Positions 54,969 through 63,998 of a DNA stretch of 64,000 bases are shown here, in pieces. The notes below the pieces were generated by a model, which saw nothing but the letters and a program-made list of their open reading frames with translations, was not told the origin of the DNA and made no database searches. The DNA comes from Paludibacteraceae bacterium. Lineage in GTDB: Bacteria > Bacteroidota > Bacteroidia > Bacteroidales > Paludibacteraceae. The stretch is taken from NCBI GenBank assembly GCA_017471175.1, contig JAFUVS010000015.1, positions 184,373-248,372 of the forward strand, written 5' to 3'. Position 1 is the stretch's first letter; every line of letters begins with the position of its first letter. A program made the position numbers and the translations under genes.

Positions 54969-56081
54969 TCAATTTCTAAGGACCTGAACGAGGCGCACGC
55001 TTTGACCGTCGTCGCGATTGCTGCCGCCCTGCGGGCTGAGGCCTGACGCGTCGAAGCCCAGTCTGTACGCGTGGTACGTGTCGTACTGCGTGGAGGACCA
55101 GTAGAAGCCGTCCGAACCTGCATTGTAGACACTCGTGCCGATGCGGTAGCCCGCAGCTGGCAGGAACACTGCCCCCGCAGACTCCATCAACTCCCACTGA
55201 GAAGACGTGTAAGAGTTGTGAGAATAATTGTCGTCATTACTATTGTGGTAATAACGGCCCTCCCAAGACAAACCTTTGCCTGTACTCGGTGTAAACGTCA
55301 AACCAACAGGGGCTACCCAACTATCAGGAAGAATAATTGTACCCTGTACGCCATTTACCGTGCCCAAACCAAACAGATTGGCATAATTGGTACGACCGTG
55401 GAACAAATACACCCATTCGTCCTTCGTCAGCGTACGCCATTGGTTTGCTTGGTTACCGCCGTTGCTTATCGCATTCCGTCCCCAATCTACAAATGAAGAA
55501 TAGTCGCCATAGTAGGTACTGCTCTCGGTCGGTGCATTACCCTTGCCCCAACCGAACAGGTCTATCCTGCCGCTGTACGGTGATGAGATGTTCTCATTGG
55601 CTGCACCAATATAATCCCACTGGTGCTCCGCGAAAAGCCACGTATTGGTACATGCCTGATATTGCAGGTTGCCTTGGGAGAATTGCACCTGCTTGCCCGC
55701 GGCGACAGAGAACCTGCCCGGCAGTCTGCCACCCTGAAAAGATTGTACTACAGGCACTACCTTGAACACAACGTTGTCGCTTACCAGTTTTTCCATCTCT
55801 TCAAGCGGTGACCAGACTATGGTCTTATTGCCTGCGGTAACGTTCTTTCCCGCATCACCTGTTACAGCACGGAGAGGACTGCCGAACGTCTTGCCGCCAT
55901 CGGTGGACAGCAGCACCTGAATATCGGCGGTTTTATCCAACTGATACGTTATTCTCACCTGCTTACCTACCTGCTCAAAGTCCGCATTCGTCACTTTTTG
56001 CGCTATCGCACATACCGTTGCAAAACAAAGAGCAACAAACAAGAAGAATGGACGCATTGTTATATATCTGCTTGTTTTCAT
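54969..56081 (-). CDS. Secreted FISUMP-type protein paired with a caspase
   Basis: 370 residues with a signal peptide (about residues 9-28). The first part (EQVGKQVRITYQLDKTADIQVLLSTDGG) is a beta-sandwich. From about residue 120 a FISUMP-type lectin-like domain follows: FSVAAGKQVQFSQGNLQYQ, HQWDYIGAANENI, WRTLTKDEWVYLFHGR, VFLPAAGYR and a terminal GQSVRLVQVL. It lies 6 bp downstream of the caspase-family gene, so the two are co-transcribed. The fold resembles that of C-type-lectin diversified proteins, but no reverse transcriptase is nearby. Probably surface-exposed and possibly a substrate or partner of the caspase. Confidence 0.8.
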   Translation of the reverse strand: MKTSRYITMRPFFLFVALCFATVCAIAQKVTNADFEQVGKQVRITYQLDKTADIQVLLSTDGGKTFGSPLRAVTGDAGKNVTAGNKTIVWSPLEEMEKLVSDNVVFKVVPVVQSFQGGRLPGRFSVAAGKQVQFSQGNLQYQACTNTWLFAEHQWDYIGAANENISSPYSGRIDLFGWGKGNAPTESSTYYGDYSSFVDWGRNAISNGGNQANQWRTLTKDEWVYLFHGRTNYANLFGLGTVNGVQGTIILPDSWVAPVGLTFTPSTGKGLSWEGRYYHNSNDDNYSHNSYTSSQWELMESAGAVFLPAAGYRIGTSVYNAGSDGFYWSSTQYDTYHAYRLGFDASGLSPQGGSNRDDGQSVRLVQVLRN

Positions 56082-56087
56082 AGCCCA

Positions 56088-57743
56088 CTATTTAAGTTTC
56101 CACGACTGCCAGTCCTTTGCATCACTACCGCATTGCACTTCGGGTGTCTGTATCTTGTCGTTTTCATCCGAACTGCTTTGTCGCACATTACGGTAGAGAT
56201 GGTCGCTCAAGGTCTTATAATCCACATCTCCTTCTGATGTCTGCAACTCCTTGAGCAGCCAATAAGTGAACATTCCATGTTGCTGACTCTGGTAGAAACC
56301 TGCTGTTTCTTCTCCTTGTGCAGCGGAAAAGACGACGGTCTTCCCCTGAGGAGTACCGGGTTTGGCGCGCAGTGCCACTGCTTTTGCAGCCACAATCATA
56401 CCTTCGTCACGCCTTGCACCGCTGAAACAGGCATCGAGAAAGACGGTGACGGGTTTGCCGGTCTCGCCCAAACTATTGTAGAAGTCGTTAAGCGGGTAGG
56501 TGGTCGAAAGGAATGTGGGGTCGGCATCCACGGGCAAAAGGTAGGAATTGCGCGTTTTCTCATCGGGAATACCATGACCCGTATAATAGACAATCGCCCG
56601 CTTGTTGTCGTCAAGCGACAGCCGCTGTTTGAGTTTCTCTATACCGATTACCATGTCCGCCTTGGTAGCGTTCTTGTACATGAAAATATGGTTGTCAGCA
56701 ATGCCCAAGGTCTGCTCGCAATACTGCTTGAACACTTCTCCGTCACGCAATGCGAAAGGCACGGATGCAATGTTCTTATACTTGTAGTTTTCGTTGGCGA
56801 AGATGAGTACGTACATGTCTTTATTCACCGTCTTGCCCTTCGGAATGTTTTTGTCCACGTCCGAACCGATAGACACAACCTCAATCTGCTGGTTGTCTTG
56901 TCCGATAGGAGTCTCACCTATGGTGATAGCACGTGCAGCCATAGGCTGATTGAGAGGCAGACTGATAGTTCTGTTCTCGGCATACTTGCCATACTTTTCC
57001 CTTACCTTAATCTGTACAGAAACATTGTCTGAACTATAATTGGCGGGCACAATCATCTTGTAGGCGATTGTCTGGGCGTTTCCGCCACGCATGGTTTTGT
57101 ACTGCTGTTTCTCATTCGCTGACAACAGATACACGCCTAGCGGCAATACCAAATCCACTTCCACGTCTTCTGCCGTGCCGGGCTTGACGTTCTGGACTGC
57201 CACCTGCAAATCAAACGGTATGTTCTTCTCTATAACCGTTTGCCCGTTGAGGTCATAGTCTGCCACTTTGACGAGCGGAGCATTAAATGCCTTCGTCCGT
57301 ACGGCAAGGTCGAAAGGAAGAACATTAAAGCCCATCGGTTCGTCCACGGAGATTGTCAGCGTAACCTGCCCGTCGGCTGTTGCCATATCCGCAGTCACGG
57401 GTAGAGAGACTTCCACTGAAGAGCCTACGGGTATAGTCGGGATGCTCTTCTGTGAGACAGAGAGTCCGCTTACCGTACCTTTCATCGCCATTTTGGCGGT
57501 ACAGCCCACCGCTTCACCTATGCCTGTATTCTTAATGGAGAAAGTAACCTGACACATCTCATTGGCATCAATAGCGTTATTCCCGTTCTTGTCGGTGAAC
57601 TTGACGGAGCCGTCCACCACGGACAGTATCGGCGGTTTCACCTCTTTGACTATGTTGAGACTTCCACGGCGCGTAAGGGCTTCTTGCGCAGAGACTGCCA
57701 ACGGGACAAGAAGCAAAAGGAATAATGTGAAGTATCTGTTCAT
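56088..57743 (-). CDS. Secreted caspase-family (C14) protein
   Basis: 551 residues from ATG 57743, giving a signal peptide (RYFTLFLLLLVPLAVSAQ). The N-terminal half is a pair of Ig-like/NEW3-type beta domains (VTFSIKNTGIGEAVGCTAKM; DLQVAVQNVKPGTAEDVEV). The C-terminal half (from about residue 320) is a caspase-fold peptidase: dyad His390 in YYTGHGIP and Cys439 in LDACFSGA, and RAIVYYTGHG is typical of metacaspase/C14 enzymes. The enzyme should cleave after Arg/Lys or Asp on the surface or in the periplasm. It forms an operon with the FISUMP protein and has its own promoter. Its targets are unknown. Confidence 0.85.
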   Translation of the reverse strand: MNRYFTLFLLLLVPLAVSAQEALTRRGSLNIVKEVKPPILSVVDGSVKFTDKNGNNAIDANEMCQVTFSIKNTGIGEAVGCTAKMAMKGTVSGLSVSQKSIPTIPVGSSVEVSLPVTADMATADGQVTLTISVDEPMGFNVLPFDLAVRTKAFNAPLVKVADYDLNGQTVIEKNIPFDLQVAVQNVKPGTAEDVEVDLVLPLGVYLLSANEKQQYKTMRGGNAQTIAYKMIVPANYSSDNVSVQIKVREKYGKYAENRTISLPLNQPMAARAITIGETPIGQDNQQIEVVSIGSDVDKNIPKGKTVNKDMYVLIFANENYKYKNIASVPFALRDGEVFKQYCEQTLGIADNHIFMYKNATKADMVIGIEKLKQRLSLDDNKRAIVYYTGHGIPDEKTRNSYLLPVDADPTFLSTTYPLNDFYNSLGETGKPVTVFLDACFSGARRDEGMIVAAKAVALRAKPGTPQGKTVVFSAAQGEETAGFYQSQQHGMFTYWLLKELQTSEGDVDYKTLSDHLYRNVRQSSSDENDKIQTPEVQCGSDAKDWQSWKLK

Positions 57744-57835
57744 AGCATTTATCATTAACTGCAACGGATTATTATTAAGCTCATTGAGAGGTATACCTTC
57801 CATCACAGAATAGGCATACCTTCCATACGAGACGG

Positions 57836-57865
57836 CAAAGATAAGCATTTCCTACGTCATAACAA
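57836..57865 (-). promoter_or_regulatory. Promoter of the caspase/FISUMP operon
   Basis: Minus strand: TTG, a 19-bp spacer and TATCTTTG, about 90 bp before ATG 57743. It is divergent from the next promoter and nearly overlaps it. Confidence 0.6.
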
Positions 57866-57884
57866 TAAAAAAGTTCATTTTATA

Positions 57885-57915
57885 TTTGGCGGTAAGCAAA
57901 AAAGACGTACTTTTG
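57885..57915 (+). promoter_or_regulatory. Promoter of the activase operon
   Basis: TTTG, a 19-bp spacer and TACTTTTG, about 36 bp before ATG 57952. Confidence 0.65.
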
Positions 57916-57951
57916 CCGCACTGTTTAATAAGGCTATTAAATAAGAACAAC

Positions 57952-59766
57952 ATGGCATACAGATTAGGAATTGACATCGGTTCAACGACGCTGAAAGCGG
58001 CGTTGTTGGATGAGGGCAACCGGCTTGTGGCTTGGGATTACCGTCGGCATCAGGCGGATGTGTGCGGTACGGGATTGCGTGTGCTGAAGAGCCTCCGAGA
58101 GAAAGCCATCGGCGATGCAGACGGCGGTAAGGTAGAGGTAAACGTAACGGTGACGGGTTCGGTAGGAATGGGTGTAGCGGAGCGATTGGGTCTGCCTTTT
58201 GTACAGGAAGTGGTGGCGTCGGTGAAGACCATCGAGGTGCTATATCCGGCGGTGAAGACGTTTGTGGACATCGGCGGCGAGGACTCGAAGATGATTTTTT
58301 TCCGTGCTGGTGCAGTACCCGACATACGGATGAACGGGAGTTGCGCCGGCGGAACGGGTGCTTTTATTGATCAGACAGCCACGCTATTAGGTGTAGATAC
58401 GGGCGCGTTGGACACGTTAGCGAGCGAGAGCGAAACACTCTATCCGATAGCGTCCCGCTGCGGGGTATTCAGCAAGACGGACATACAGAATCTGATTGCA
58501 AGGAAAGTAAGCAAGGCAGACATAGCCGCAAGCGTGTTCCACTCGGTGGCAGAACAGGTGGTCGGTTCATTGGCACGCGGTCAGGACATTGAGCCGAAGA
58601 TATTTTTCTGCGGGGGTCCGTTTGCCTACCTGCCTCATCTTCGCAAGGCTTTTTTGGGCTTACTGAAGATGGAGGAGACGGACACGATTATTCCGCAGCA
58701 GCCGCAGCTTATTCCCGCTATGGGGTGCGCCTTATTGAGCGACAAGAGGGCGATAAACGCCGAGGTGCTGACGCTGAAGATGCTGATAGAAAGATGGAGC
58801 CAAACGGGTACGGGTACAAGCGATTATTCATTGCGTCTGCCGCCCCTTTTCCGCGATGAATACGAATACAACCAATGGGTGAAGCGAAAGGAGCAATACC
58901 GACTGCCGACTGCTGAAGTGAAGGAAGGCGAGCCGCTGTATTTAGGTGTTGATTCGGGGAGCACGACCACGAAAATCGTGTTAGTCAATCGGGATAAGGC
59001 AGTGGTTTATACCGATTATATCCGCAATGAAGGCGACAGTTTTCAAGCCTTTTCTACGGGGTTATGCAGAATGCGTGACGTGTTAGCAGAAAAGGGGCTG
59101 CACAAAGTAGAGATAGCAAGCAGTTGCGCTACGGGCTACGGCGAGAGTCTGCTGAAAACGGCTTTTTCGTTGGACTTCGGGATTGTGGAGACGATGGCTC
59201 ATTTTGGCGGCGCGAGCGAGGTGATGCGGGATGTGGAGTTTGTATTGGATATAGGCGGTCAGGATATGAAAGCCATCTGGTCGGAACACGGCGTTATCAA
59301 ACGGATTGAGATCAACGAGGCTTGTTCGTCGGGTTGCGGCAGTTTCTTGGAGACGTTTGCCCGCCAGATGGGCTATGACGTGGGGGAGTTTGCACGAATG
59401 AGTTGCACGGCGCAACATCCTTGCGACTTGGGGACGCGCTGCACGGTGTTTATGAACTCGAAGGTGAAGCAGGCGATGCGCGAGGGGGCGGATGTGGCGG
59501 ATATAGCCGCAGGATTCAGTTATTCAGTAGTAAAGAATTGTCTATACAAAGTACTGAAACTGAAAGATGTGAGTCAAATCGGCAGACGCATCGCGGTGCA
59601 AGGCGGGACGATGCGCAATCATTCGGTGGTGCGGGCATTGGAGCGTCTGACGGGCGTGGATGTGGTGTTCACCGATTACCCTGAACTGATGGGAGCCTAC
59701 GGTGCCGCCATTTACGCGCTGAACAACAACAACAATAAGAAAGGGAATGACTATGCAATTAGATGA
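57952..59766 (+). CDS. 2-hydroxyacyl-CoA dehydratase activase-type ATPase (BcrAD/BadFG)
   Basis: 604 residues with two ASKHA-fold modules: the first (RLGIDIGSTTLKAALLD, TFVDIGGEDSKMI, GSCAGGTGAFIDQTATLL) and the second (LGVDSGSTTTKIVLVN, VLDIGGQDMKAIW, ACSSGCGSFLETFARQM). The Cys of GSCAGG and ACSSG probably ligate the 4Fe-4S cluster. These proteins use ATP to drive an electron into a 2-hydroxyacyl-CoA or benzoyl-CoA type dehydratase. The ATG at 57952 matches the family start; the frame upstream overlaps the promoter. The partner dehydratase part is in the next gene. Confidence 0.9.
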   Translation: MAYRLGIDIGSTTLKAALLDEGNRLVAWDYRRHQADVCGTGLRVLKSLREKAIGDADGGKVEVNVTVTGSVGMGVAERLGLPFVQEVVASVKTIEVLYPAVKTFVDIGGEDSKMIFFRAGAVPDIRMNGSCAGGTGAFIDQTATLLGVDTGALDTLASESETLYPIASRCGVFSKTDIQNLIARKVSKADIAASVFHSVAEQVVGSLARGQDIEPKIFFCGGPFAYLPHLRKAFLGLLKMEETDTIIPQQPQLIPAMGCALLSDKRAINAEVLTLKMLIERWSQTGTGTSDYSLRLPPLFRDEYEYNQWVKRKEQYRLPTAEVKEGEPLYLGVDSGSTTTKIVLVNRDKAVVYTDYIRNEGDSFQAFSTGLCRMRDVLAEKGLHKVEIASSCATGYGESLLKTAFSLDFGIVETMAHFGGASEVMRDVEFVLDIGGQDMKAIWSEHGVIKRIEINEACSSGCGSFLETFARQMGYDVGEFARMSCTAQHPCDLGTRCTVFMNSKVKQAMREGADVADIAAGFSYSVVKNCLYKVLKLKDVSQIGRRIAVQGGTMRNHSVVRALERLTGVDVVFTDYPELMGAYGAAIYALNNNNNKKGNDYAIR

Positions 59767-62302
59767 AATGATAGCCTCAAACAGTTACGAGAGCCGCCAA
59801 GAGACTTGTTCAGGCTGCAGTAACCATTGTCAGGTAAGGCTGTTCCGCTTTGCGAACGGGAAGACGTTTGCGAGCGGGAACAACTGCGAGAAGGTCTATT
59901 CATCGTTCAAGGAAGGCGCACGCAGAGGTACGAATATGGTGGAGGAGAAATGGCACCTGCTGTTTGGCAAAGAAGCGGAGTGGTATCCTCGTTCCTCTCA
60001 ACCGCTACCGAGGACGGTAGCGTTGCAAGTAGGCATACCGAGGGCTTTAGGAATCTATGAAAACTATCCTTTCTGGCGGACGCTGTTAGAGCGATGCGGG
60101 ATAGAGGTGGTATTGTCGGACGTGTCCACCTCCAAGATGTACGAGAAAGGCGTGCAGACGCTGATGGCGGACAATATATGTTTTCCTGCCAAGTTGATGC
60201 ACGGGCACGTGCTGAATCTGATTGACAAGTTGCAGACCAAAGGAAGCGAAGTAAAAAACAGGATATTGTACCCCTACGTGGTCTATGAGCAGAAAGAGGA
60301 CAAAAAAAGCAAGAACTCGTTCAACTGCCCGATTGTGTCGGCTTATTCGGATGTGATTCGCAGCGCGATAGACCCGGAGGGACGCTACGGCATCGGTTTT
60401 GACTCGCCGGTGATCAACTTCTCGGACGAAGGGTTGCTTAGGGTTTCGTGTACGCAGTACCTGCTGACGTTAGGTATAGACCCGAGGACGGCATCGGCAG
60501 CCGTGAGCGAAGCCATCGGGGCGCAAAGGAAGTATATGGATATGTTGGAAGCACGTAATATAGAGGTGCTTCACGAGGCAGAGAAGTCGGGACGGATGGC
60601 GATTCTGTTGGCAGGTCGCCCATACCACAGCGACCCGCTCATCGAGCATAAGATCTCGTATGCGATAGCGGATATGGGGATAGACGTAGTGACGGAGCAT
60701 ATCGCGCTGCATGGGGGCGAAGGAGTATATGACGAACTGAATGCGGTGACGCAGTGGGCTTATCCGAACCGCTTGTTCAAGGCAGCGTATTTTGCGGGTC
60801 GCTACTCGGGCAAAGGGTTGCAGATGGTAGAGATGACCAGTTTCGGCTGCGGACCGGACGCGTTTATCTTAGACGAGGTGCAGAGCATCCTTAGCCGATA
60901 TAACAAGAACCTGACCATTCTTAAAATCGATGATGTGAATAATATCGGTTCGCTGCGATTGCGCGTCCGCTCGTTAGTGGAGAGCGCGGATAACAGCAAA
61001 GCCGTCCAATCGCTTGCATCCAAGCCGTTTGAGACGACAAAGGTGTTTGCCGAAACGGATAAAGGTCGCACGATATTAGCACCCTATTTTGCGGAAGGTT
61101 ATTCGGAGTTGGTGGAAGCGATGGTATGTATAGCGGGTTACCGGTTAGTGACTTTGCCGATGGGCAGTCAGGCGGATGCGGAAACGGGACTAAGGTATGC
61201 GAACAACGATGTGTGCTACCCTGCTACGATTGTGATCGGGTCGATAATGAATGCGCTCAACAGCGGCCGCTATGACCTGAAAGAGACGGCAGTGCTGATG
61301 ACGCAGACAGGAGGACAGTGCCGTGCCACCAATTACTATGCGCTGATTAAGAACGCGATGGTGGAAGCGGGGTATAAGGACGTGCCTCTCATATCGTTGG
61401 CTACGAGCGGGGATGTACAGAACCTGCAACCCGGGTTCAAGATTGACTACAAGCGGTATATGCGACTGTTGGTACATACGATGGCATACGCGGACGGGCT
61501 GAACCGGCTGTATCATTCGGCGGCGGTGAGGATACGTAAAGAACGGATTGAAAGCGGAAAGACGGGCAAGCAAACGGCAGACGAAGTGCGGCAGAAATAC
61601 CTGCAAAAAGGCTGCGAGGCGATCTATAGAAAGGACGTGAAGGGTCTAAAGCGGGCAATGGAAGAAGCCACGGCGGAGTTTACGGGAATGATTGACCCGA
61701 CGAAGAAAGTGCCGGTCATCGGATTAGTGGGTGAGATTTACGTGAAGTACAACTCGTTCTCGCACAAGGGTGTGGTCAACTGGCTGTTGGAACAGGAGGT
61801 GGAGGTAGTGCCGCCTTGTATTGTGGACTTTTTCTCTACTTCTTTTGTCAGTCAGCACGCTAATCGGGAGTTGAATATCCGCCGAATGTCTATGCCTGCG
61901 TGGGTGAGCGACTTATTCTATAAGTGGGTCCGCAGGGTTGTACGCCGCTATGATGAGATAGGTAAGCACTATCCGTTCTACCGCGAGAGTACGGACATCT
62001 TCCATATCGCCGCGCTGTCGAAACAGGTCATATCGACAGCTGCGGACTTCGGCGAGGGGTGGATGCTCCCGGGTGAGATATGCCATTTGGCAGAGACGGG
62101 GGTGAAAAACGTGGTGTCGCTGCAGCCGTTCGGCTGCATAGCCAATCACGTGATTAGCAAAGGGATAGAGAAGAAACTGAGGAGTATTTACCCTGAGGTG
62201 AATATGCTGTTTCTGGACTTCGACAGTTCGACGAGCGATGCGAATGTGTATAACCGGCTGCACTTCCTCGTGGATAATGCCCGGAAAGCAATGACCAACT
62301 AA
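59753..62302 (+). CDS. Acyl-CoA dehydratase activase-related protein (DUF2229/HgdB-like)
   Basis: 849 residues. The N-terminus (CSGCSNHCQVRLFRFANGKT) contains a four-Cys motif probably holding a cluster; VGIPRALGIYENYPFWRTLL and LMADNICFPAKLMHGHV follow, the DUF2229/HGD-D region. FGCGPDAFILDEV and GGQCRATNYYALI are repeated Cys-containing motifs. It is normally fused to the activase part in single proteins of about 1450 residues; here it is a separate gene overlapping the previous one by 14 bp (ATG 59753; 59747 is an alternative in-frame start). The substrate is unknown; such fused proteins are widespread in anaerobic Bacteroidales. Confidence 0.85.
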   Translation: MQLDEMIASNSYESRQETCSGCSNHCQVRLFRFANGKTFASGNNCEKVYSSFKEGARRGTNMVEEKWHLLFGKEAEWYPRSSQPLPRTVALQVGIPRALGIYENYPFWRTLLERCGIEVVLSDVSTSKMYEKGVQTLMADNICFPAKLMHGHVLNLIDKLQTKGSEVKNRILYPYVVYEQKEDKKSKNSFNCPIVSAYSDVIRSAIDPEGRYGIGFDSPVINFSDEGLLRVSCTQYLLTLGIDPRTASAAVSEAIGAQRKYMDMLEARNIEVLHEAEKSGRMAILLAGRPYHSDPLIEHKISYAIADMGIDVVTEHIALHGGEGVYDELNAVTQWAYPNRLFKAAYFAGRYSGKGLQMVEMTSFGCGPDAFILDEVQSILSRYNKNLTILKIDDVNNIGSLRLRVRSLVESADNSKAVQSLASKPFETTKVFAETDKGRTILAPYFAEGYSELVEAMVCIAGYRLVTLPMGSQADAETGLRYANNDVCYPATIVIGSIMNALNSGRYDLKETAVLMTQTGGQCRATNYYALIKNAMVEAGYKDVPLISLATSGDVQNLQPGFKIDYKRYMRLLVHTMAYADGLNRLYHSAAVRIRKERIESGKTGKQTADEVRQKYLQKGCEAIYRKDVKGLKRAMEEATAEFTGMIDPTKKVPVIGLVGEIYVKYNSFSHKGVVNWLLEQEVEVVPPCIVDFFSTSFVSQHANRELNIRRMSMPAWVSDLFYKWVRRVVRRYDEIGKHYPFYRESTDIFHIAALSKQVISTAADFGEGWMLPGEICHLAETGVKNVVSLQPFGCIANHVISKGIEKKLRSIYPEVNMLFLDFDSSTSDANVYNRLHFLVDNARKAMTN

Positions 62303-62316
62303 TAAAGATTATCAAG

Positions 62317-62946
62317 ATGATACATACAATGGAAAAGATAACAGAACAGGAGATGCATATTCTCAACGTGGCAGAACGCTTGTTTTTGGAGCGCGGTTTT
62401 TTAGGGACGAGTACGACGGACATAGCGCAAGAGGCGGGTTGTAATCAGGCACTTATCCACTACTATTACCGGACGAAAGAGCGTTTGTTCCGCAAGATTT
62501 TTGAGACCAAGGTGTCGGCGGCATTGGACTACTTGGAGGCATACCGTTTTCCGAATGATATAATGACGGCAATGGGTGATTTGATCGGCTTTTATTTTGT
62601 GTTTCTGCGGTCCAATCCCCGTTTACCGTTCTTTTTTATCAATGAGTTGGTACTCAACGAGGAGCGGCGTGAATGGATACGCGAGACGTTAGTCAATGAT
62701 CCGCGACGGGCGCAGGTGTATGCCCAATATGTGGCGCACGTTCGGGATGCCGTAGAGGCTGGCAAGATACGTCAGGTAGAGCCGTTTCAGTTGCTGCTGG
62801 ATGCGGTATCGCTGACGGTGATGAGTTTTCTGACGCTTCCTATCTATCAGGACCTGCTGCAAAAAACGCCCGCCGAGACGGACGCTTATCTGACTGAGCG
62901 TCAGGAGGAAGTGATGGAGGTACTACGACGCAGGCTGACGGTATGA
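62317..62946 (+). CDS. TetR/AcrR-family transcriptional regulator
   Basis: 209 residues. The N-terminal HTH is clear: ILNVAERLFLERGFLGTSTTDIAQEAGCNQALIHYYYRTKE. The C-terminal ligand-binding half (LRSNPRLPFFFINELVLNEE) is typical of the family. It is 14 bp after the dehydratase-related gene, so it may control that operon, but the operator is not visible. The protein may start at 62317 or 62329. Confidence 0.93.
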   Translation: MIHTMEKITEQEMHILNVAERLFLERGFLGTSTTDIAQEAGCNQALIHYYYRTKERLFRKIFETKVSAALDYLEAYRFPNDIMTAMGDLIGFYFVFLRSNPRLPFFFINELVLNEERREWIRETLVNDPRRAQVYAQYVAHVRDAVEAGKIRQVEPFQLLLDAVSLTVMSFLTLPIYQDLLQKTPAETDAYLTERQEEVMEVLRRRLTV

Positions 62947-62949
62947 GCG

Positions 62950-63786
62950 TCAACGGAAAAGGATTTTGTTTTTTCGGACGGCATCCTCGTACAGTTCGCG
63001 GCGGCGTTGCTGTAAGAAAGTGATTTCACGCTCTTTAAGAAGGAGGTTGCGGATGTCGTTGGTGGCATAATCCAACGGCATCGGGTCGCCGGCAAAATGT
63101 TTGTCTTCGACTTGCAGCAGATAGACCTGCGTGGAGTCGGAGAATTCGATTAAGTCCTTTTTTTTGAGTTCGCCGAGCAGTGTTTTTTCGTCCACGGGGA
63201 GTCGTGTGAGGAGTTGGTTAGCCGTTTTCCACGTATCGCGGAAGAGTTCGTAGCCTGTTGCGTAGCGATAGGCGTATTTTTCGATGTTTTCGAGTTGCTC
63301 ATCGCTGTTGTCGGTGAGCCATTTTTTGAGTTTGTCCTGCCCGGGGACGCCATCTGGGAGGATGAGCAGAGTGCCTTTGATGATGGTTTCGCGGAGGATG
63401 AACTGCTGCGGGTGTTCGTTATAGAAACGGGTGATGAGCGAGTCGTCAATGTGTTTGGGCATATAGCGTTGGACGAGCATCTGCTCGTAAGCTTGGCGGT
63501 AGAGTTGCTTGCGGTAGTCGGCTACGAGTTGTTCAATGTGCTCGGAGCCTGCCGAAGAAGCCTGTTCGTATTGGAGGATATTGATTGCCCAGTCCTGGAT
63601 GTACTGTTCGGCAATTCGCGCGCTGTCTTGCTGGTCAAGTCCTGCAGTGAGGCGCGCTATTTCTTCTTCGGTGAGCGTCTGCCCCTCTACTTCCGCGACA
63701 ATGCCTGCACGGTGCCTGTTCTGAAAAGACTGACAGGCAGTGAGACCGACGGAGAGACAGAGGAGGATGATAAACGATCTATTCAT
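62950..63786 (-). CDS. Periplasmic foldase-like lipoprotein (PPIase family)
   Basis: 278 residues. The lipobox is LTAC (Cys18). The N-terminal segment (GIVAEVEGQTLTEEEIARLTAGL) resembles the start of SurA/PpiD-type chaperones, followed by helical parts (LVADYRKQLYRQAYEQMLVQRYM) and a segment like the PPIase region but shortened (LQVEDKHFAGDPMPLDYATNDIRNLL). It is probably a periplasmic chaperone with an inactive or absent isomerase domain; Bacteroidota often carry several such proteins. It is convergent with the TetR gene. Confidence 0.8.
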   Translation of the reverse strand: MNRSFIILLCLSVGLTACQSFQNRHRAGIVAEVEGQTLTEEEIARLTAGLDQQDSARIAEQYIQDWAINILQYEQASSAGSEHIEQLVADYRKQLYRQAYEQMLVQRYMPKHIDDSLITRFYNEHPQQFILRETIIKGTLLILPDGVPGQDKLKKWLTDNSDEQLENIEKYAYRYATGYELFRDTWKTANQLLTRLPVDEKTLLGELKKKDLIEFSDSTQVYLLQVEDKHFAGDPMPLDYATNDIRNLLLKEREITFLQQRRRELYEDAVRKNKILFR

Positions 63787-63832
63787 AAGTTTATAATCAG
63801 ATAGTTAGCGGATATTTCTATGATTAACGGGG

Positions 63833-63863
63833 CAAAGGTACGACAAAAAAAGGGGATGGCAAA
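63833..63863 (-). promoter_or_regulatory. Proximal promoter of the foldase lipoprotein gene
   Basis: Minus strand: TTG, a 19-bp spacer and TACCTTTG, about 47 bp before ATG 63786. Confidence 0.6.
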
Positions 63864-63902
63864 ATTGATTTTTTTAGGGGCGTAACTCGTTGAATACCAG
63901 CC

Positions 63903-63946
63903 GATCACATAATAATCACATAATAACCACATAATAACCACATAAT
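63903..63946. repeat. 11-bp tandem repeats upstream of the foldase lipoprotein gene
   Basis: Four units of the form (g/a)a(t/c)cacataat. They lie between the proximal and distal minus-strand promoters, so a transcript from the distal one would carry them in its leader. Confidence 0.75.
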
Positions 63947-63967
63947 ATAGTAAGTGTAAAAGCGGGG

Positions 63968-63998
63968 CAAAAGTAGGGTATTTTGGGGAGATATGCAA
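63968..63998 (-). promoter_or_regulatory. Distal minus-strand promoter at the right edge
   Basis: TTG, a 20-bp spacer and TACTTTTG on the minus strand. It may be a second start for the foldase lipoprotein gene with a leader of about 170 nt, or serve an element outside the window. Confidence 0.5.

Noticed and set aside
54969-55200. Diversity-generating retroelement variable region in the FISUMP protein
   Set aside because: The fold and the C-terminal end resemble DGR targets, but no reverse transcriptase or template repeat is visible in the window.
63783-63998. Minus-strand open frame of 71 residues at the right edge
   Set aside because: It runs through the 11-bp repeats and the promoter, so it is not a credible gene.
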